A stretch of 64,000 nucleotides of DNA from Spodoptera frugiperda (taxonomy: Eukaryota > Arthropoda > Insecta > Lepidoptera > Noctuidae), in contig NC_064214.1 of assembly GCF_023101765.2 (NCBI RefSeq), forward strand, positions 4,780,001 through 4,844,000, given 5' to 3'. Below the pieces are notes generated by a model, which was not told where the DNA came from, searched no databases, and was given only the letters and a program-made list of their open reading frames with translations. A program made the translations under genes and the position numbers. Of the stretch, positions 60,930 through 64,000 are shown piece after piece (the stretch's first letter is position 1; each line of letters opens with the position of its first letter).

Positions 60930-60985
60930 ACCTCACGCCTGTCCCATGAGGGTAGCAAAGACAACGGAACGCCATTTTTTTCACT
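60930..60985 (+). repeat. Short interspersed repeat, copy 3 (cagagacaatg family), truncated
   Basis: ctgtcccatgagggtagcaa and agacaacggaacgccattt only; the 3' half is missing. Confidence 0.5.
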
Positions 60986-61144
60986 GCATATTTTAAATCT
61001 CTACTGTGTTTACGTTTATAATATATCCTTTTGACATTTCCCTTTCGCCACAAATATCTGTCAAAAATAACAAATACAATCACGTTAACGAAACAAATCT
61101 AATGTCGTCACTACCAGGATCACAGCAAGTTAAAAGGGTAGCAG

Positions 61145-61185
61145 GTCAAGATAAAATGGTATTAGCAATACCATTTTATCTTGAC
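61145..61185. repeat. Perfect 19-bp inverted repeat
   Basis: gtcaagataaaatggtatt and its exact complement are separated by three bases (agc). No mismatch in 19 pairs. It does not recur in the window. Confidence 0.8.
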
Positions 61186-62689
61186 TTTATCTTTTGCACG
61201 AAACTGCCACCCCTCGGTGACCTTAACAAAGATTTATGTAGTAGAATTAATTCAATTTAACATTGAGCCCTTTTATAAAAATGAGAATTAAGTGGCTGAG
61301 GAAGACGGCTCGAGATAGGAGCAGCTTGCATTCACTGATAAATTGAATCAATGATTTGATAAGGATTTTTTCTTTGCTCACGACATGGAGTGTTTTGGAA
61401 AAAGGTGGTCAATTGATAAGCTCTTAACTTCTGAATTGATAATTTAATCGAATAACAAGCACTGATTGTTCCTTATATAATTAACTGCGAAAGTATTTGA
61501 GTTAATGTAGTATAGTGTAGTATTAATTATTTTATAGTTTCTTACTGTATCTCAATTTAATACCTAATTGTATTCAAAGAAATAAATATACATCCAATAC
61601 TTACTATCTTACTATCAAAATCAATTAAGAAAATTTCCGAACACAAAAACTAAATCAACCAATTCCTAAAGTCAGCTCTTAATTCAAAACTCCGGAATCA
61701 ATTTATTCAACAGCGATTACCATAAAAAAGAGCTCAAAACACCAAAAACTCATTCCACAGATGCAAATGACGTCACTATTAATAAACACTTGCACAATAC
61801 TAGTCTTTATTAAAACCAGCAGAGATCCTAATTTCCATTGTATCAACAGTGTTGAGGAATGCATCTCATATAGAATGTTTGTTGTATAGAATGTTGCCCT
61901 CGGGTGCAAATGTACCGAAATACACGTTGATATTTTGTGTACGGTACCGCCGCACTGTGTGACGTGAACACCAATTTCGTTGTCAGCAAATATTTGCTCT
62001 TGTGTATTAAAATTAGGTGTACGGATTTAGGTTTAGGCTTCATATTTAGGTTATGAGAGTTTGTGACTAAAGCGATAATGCTCTAAGCAGAATGTGTTGC
62101 TGCAAGCATTGATTAAAGCACTATGCTCTATGGAAAAGATTTATAGTTAATGCTTTGAAAATGCAACATTCCATATACCTACTAAAAGGATTGTAGAATC
62201 TATCAAAGCCCCAAAATCCTGTTTCCCAAAACATACTCAAAATTGATACCAAAACGTATCAACCTTCCTAGAAATCCCCTGTTTCAGCAGAACAAATATT
62301 CAGCAATGCACACAACGTCAACCAACAGCGACATCTCCATATATTATGACATATACACACTATAAATAAGATAGCGTCTCTAAATTATTTTCCAGACAAG
62401 ACGTTGGAAATAACTTGAGCTCTCTAACCAACATATTTCCTCTAAGTTCTGAATGTGTCTTAGTTTATGCTAAAGCATAATTCAAACTTGGTTTGGCCGA
62501 GGAATGCTCTTACGCAAAGCAACGGCTAGTTCTCTATAACATTATGCTACGTTACACAATGTTTGTTGGGTAAATTCCTTGAATTTTGGGTGTCTGATTT
62601 TGTTGTTCATGTTGTGTTTTGTATTCAACAAAAATATTGTAGTGTTCATTATTAGTTATCCCTCATCTAGCTATTTGAATATTCATTGA

Positions 62690-62860
62690 GCATTCCGCGA
62701 CACACGACGCGGCGATTGTGTGCTACTGTAGCAGAATATGAGCCTCTGGCAAGGCTTGAAACTAGCCGAGTTCCTCGTCAAAACAGTATAGTATAACATA
62801 ATAATAATTTAGTATGTCTCACGAAAGTTACAATAAAATATTTGTAGTGTTGTTAATATA
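62690..62860 (+). repeat. Dispersed repeat (tagtatgtctcgcgaaag family), sense copy
   Basis: cgcggcgattgtgtgctact, tgagcctctggcaaggcttg, aaactagccgagttcctcgt and tagtatgtctcacgaaagtt. Only the final motif is shared with 58097-58265. Confidence 0.45.
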
Positions 62861-64000
62861 GAGGTTTCAATAATGTATTATTTTTCATATACCTATATTA
62901 GCAACTAGATTTAAATAAATCTGTCAACTGTTATAGTCTTCTGAAGATAGATAAGCAATAATACAAAGTATAGCAAAAATAAAGATCCAAAATCATCCTA
63001 GCATAAACCAAACAATGTCTAAAATCTTCTAATACCCGAAGTGGCTTTTAAAAACATTTCCCCGTAGTTTAAACTTAAATTCTAACGCTAATGTAGACAA
63101 AGAAAGAGAGGAAGCTTGTTTAGTTATAATTACGGAGTCTGAAAAGTCGTTTAAAACTATAAAACAGTAGGATGGGTTGCCGCGGCGCGTACATTTTCTC
63201 ATTAACTTCAGTAAGTAAAGCAGCAACGTTTTTTATCGTAGAGGTAAAGTTACTCGACTAGAATACTCGCTCAGTAATAGCTAATGCTTATTACCTTTCC
63301 ATTTTTAAATAATATCCTGCTTGTTGCATATGAGGTACATTTTACCAAAGATTAAAACTTCAACAGTAAAATTTTCGTATGTCGAACGATTTATTTGCCA
63401 AAATTTTACTCAAATTGGATAAATACTGAGTAACTGAGTTTTTAGTTATAGGTATTCCGATTGAATATTAATCCAAAAAATCGCTCATCTCTAGTCGATT
63501 TATTCGATACTAGAAATCTAGTCAATTATTACGTTTTTACTTATAACAAAGATTCTGTATTTGCTCAACTAACATAATTACGGATATAAATACTATTACT
63601 AGGCAAGCATAATGGCAAGGAAAGTAAAACGAAATATTCTTCAACAAATATGTTAAAAAACAATTCACAAACTAAAGTTCAACATTGTTGCAACGTACAA
63701 TGAGACCGTGCTTTAAGACAAAAGACTATAATTTAAGTCTGCATCACATTTCTTACAGTTTGTTTTAAGTTTTCATTTCTTAATTACACGGAGGTTAGGT
63801 GAAGAAATTCTCACGTTTAATGTTTGCTTCCAACAAGTGGCGAGGTCTTGATAAAAATTAATTATCTGGTGTGGTACAAAAAGATTATCTTGGAATGATG
63901 CTTGGAATTTTATTCGCGGTTATGAAAATAAATTTGTATTAGCATTAAATATATACATTGGAATATGTTTGGTGTTTTATTGTAATAGCATTTTATTAGA

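Larger units (their letters stand above)
40331..64000. other. Probable 5' intron(s) of the nAChR gene
   Basis: No receptor exon was found upstream of the 45-bp exon; a minus-strand frame for the expected KMGLRLSQLIDV-type sequence was looked for near each candidate donor and not seen. The stretch holds many repeats and one retrotransposon, listed separately. Open frames at 43813-44211, 44859-45239 and 56206-56553 have no recognisable content. Whether it is one intron or contains another small gene cannot be settled by eye. Confidence 0.5.

Noticed and set aside
40331..64000. Missing 5' exons of the nAChR gene
   Set aside because: Minus-strand donors with an upstream match to the expected N-terminal sequence were looked for and none was found, so they are placed beyond the window.

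Overview
The window looks like nuclear DNA of a moth or butterfly (Lepidoptera, perhaps Noctuoidea). It is AT-rich, its genes are cut by GT-AG introns, and it is full of short repeats of types common in lepidopteran genomes: tRNA-like SINEs, Helitron-like pieces ending in CTAGT, MITEs and a CR1/Jockey-type non-LTR retrotransposon. The species assignment is an inference from repeat style and protein similarity recalled from memory; no search was run.

Left part (about 2.6-10.8 kb, + strand): two tandem paralogues of the insect DM4/DM12 family, each with four exons and the same intron phases. Exons 3 and 4 are 111 bp and 211 bp in both genes. Each encodes a small secreted-type protein with a signal peptide, a conserved RRKR site and six cysteines in the processed region. 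Their introns have been enlarged separately by transposons.

Middle and right part (19.67 kb to beyond the right edge, - strand): the 3' six coding exons of a nicotinic acetylcholine receptor alpha subunit, best matched to the insect alpha1 (Drosophila ALS/Dalpha1) type. The exons cover the extracellular domain from the loop D region onward, the Cys-loop, the YSCC vicinal cysteine pair, M1-M4 and the stop codon (about 471 residues). The signal peptide and N-terminal exons are not in the window, so everything from 40.33 kb to 64 kb is probably 5' intron of this gene. The DM4/DM12 pair and the receptor gene face each other tail to tail; nothing shows a functional link.

The rest is intron and intergenic DNA with many mobile elements. 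The best defined are a 1,730-bp hAT-like element with an 8-bp target duplication and an inverted duplicated coding fragment, a 745-bp element with perfect 30-bp terminal repeats, a 627-bp Harbinger derivative that keeps the start of a transposase, and a 5'-truncated retrotransposon with an uninterrupted 752-codon reverse transcriptase frame. No tRNA gene, rRNA gene or CRISPR array was seen.
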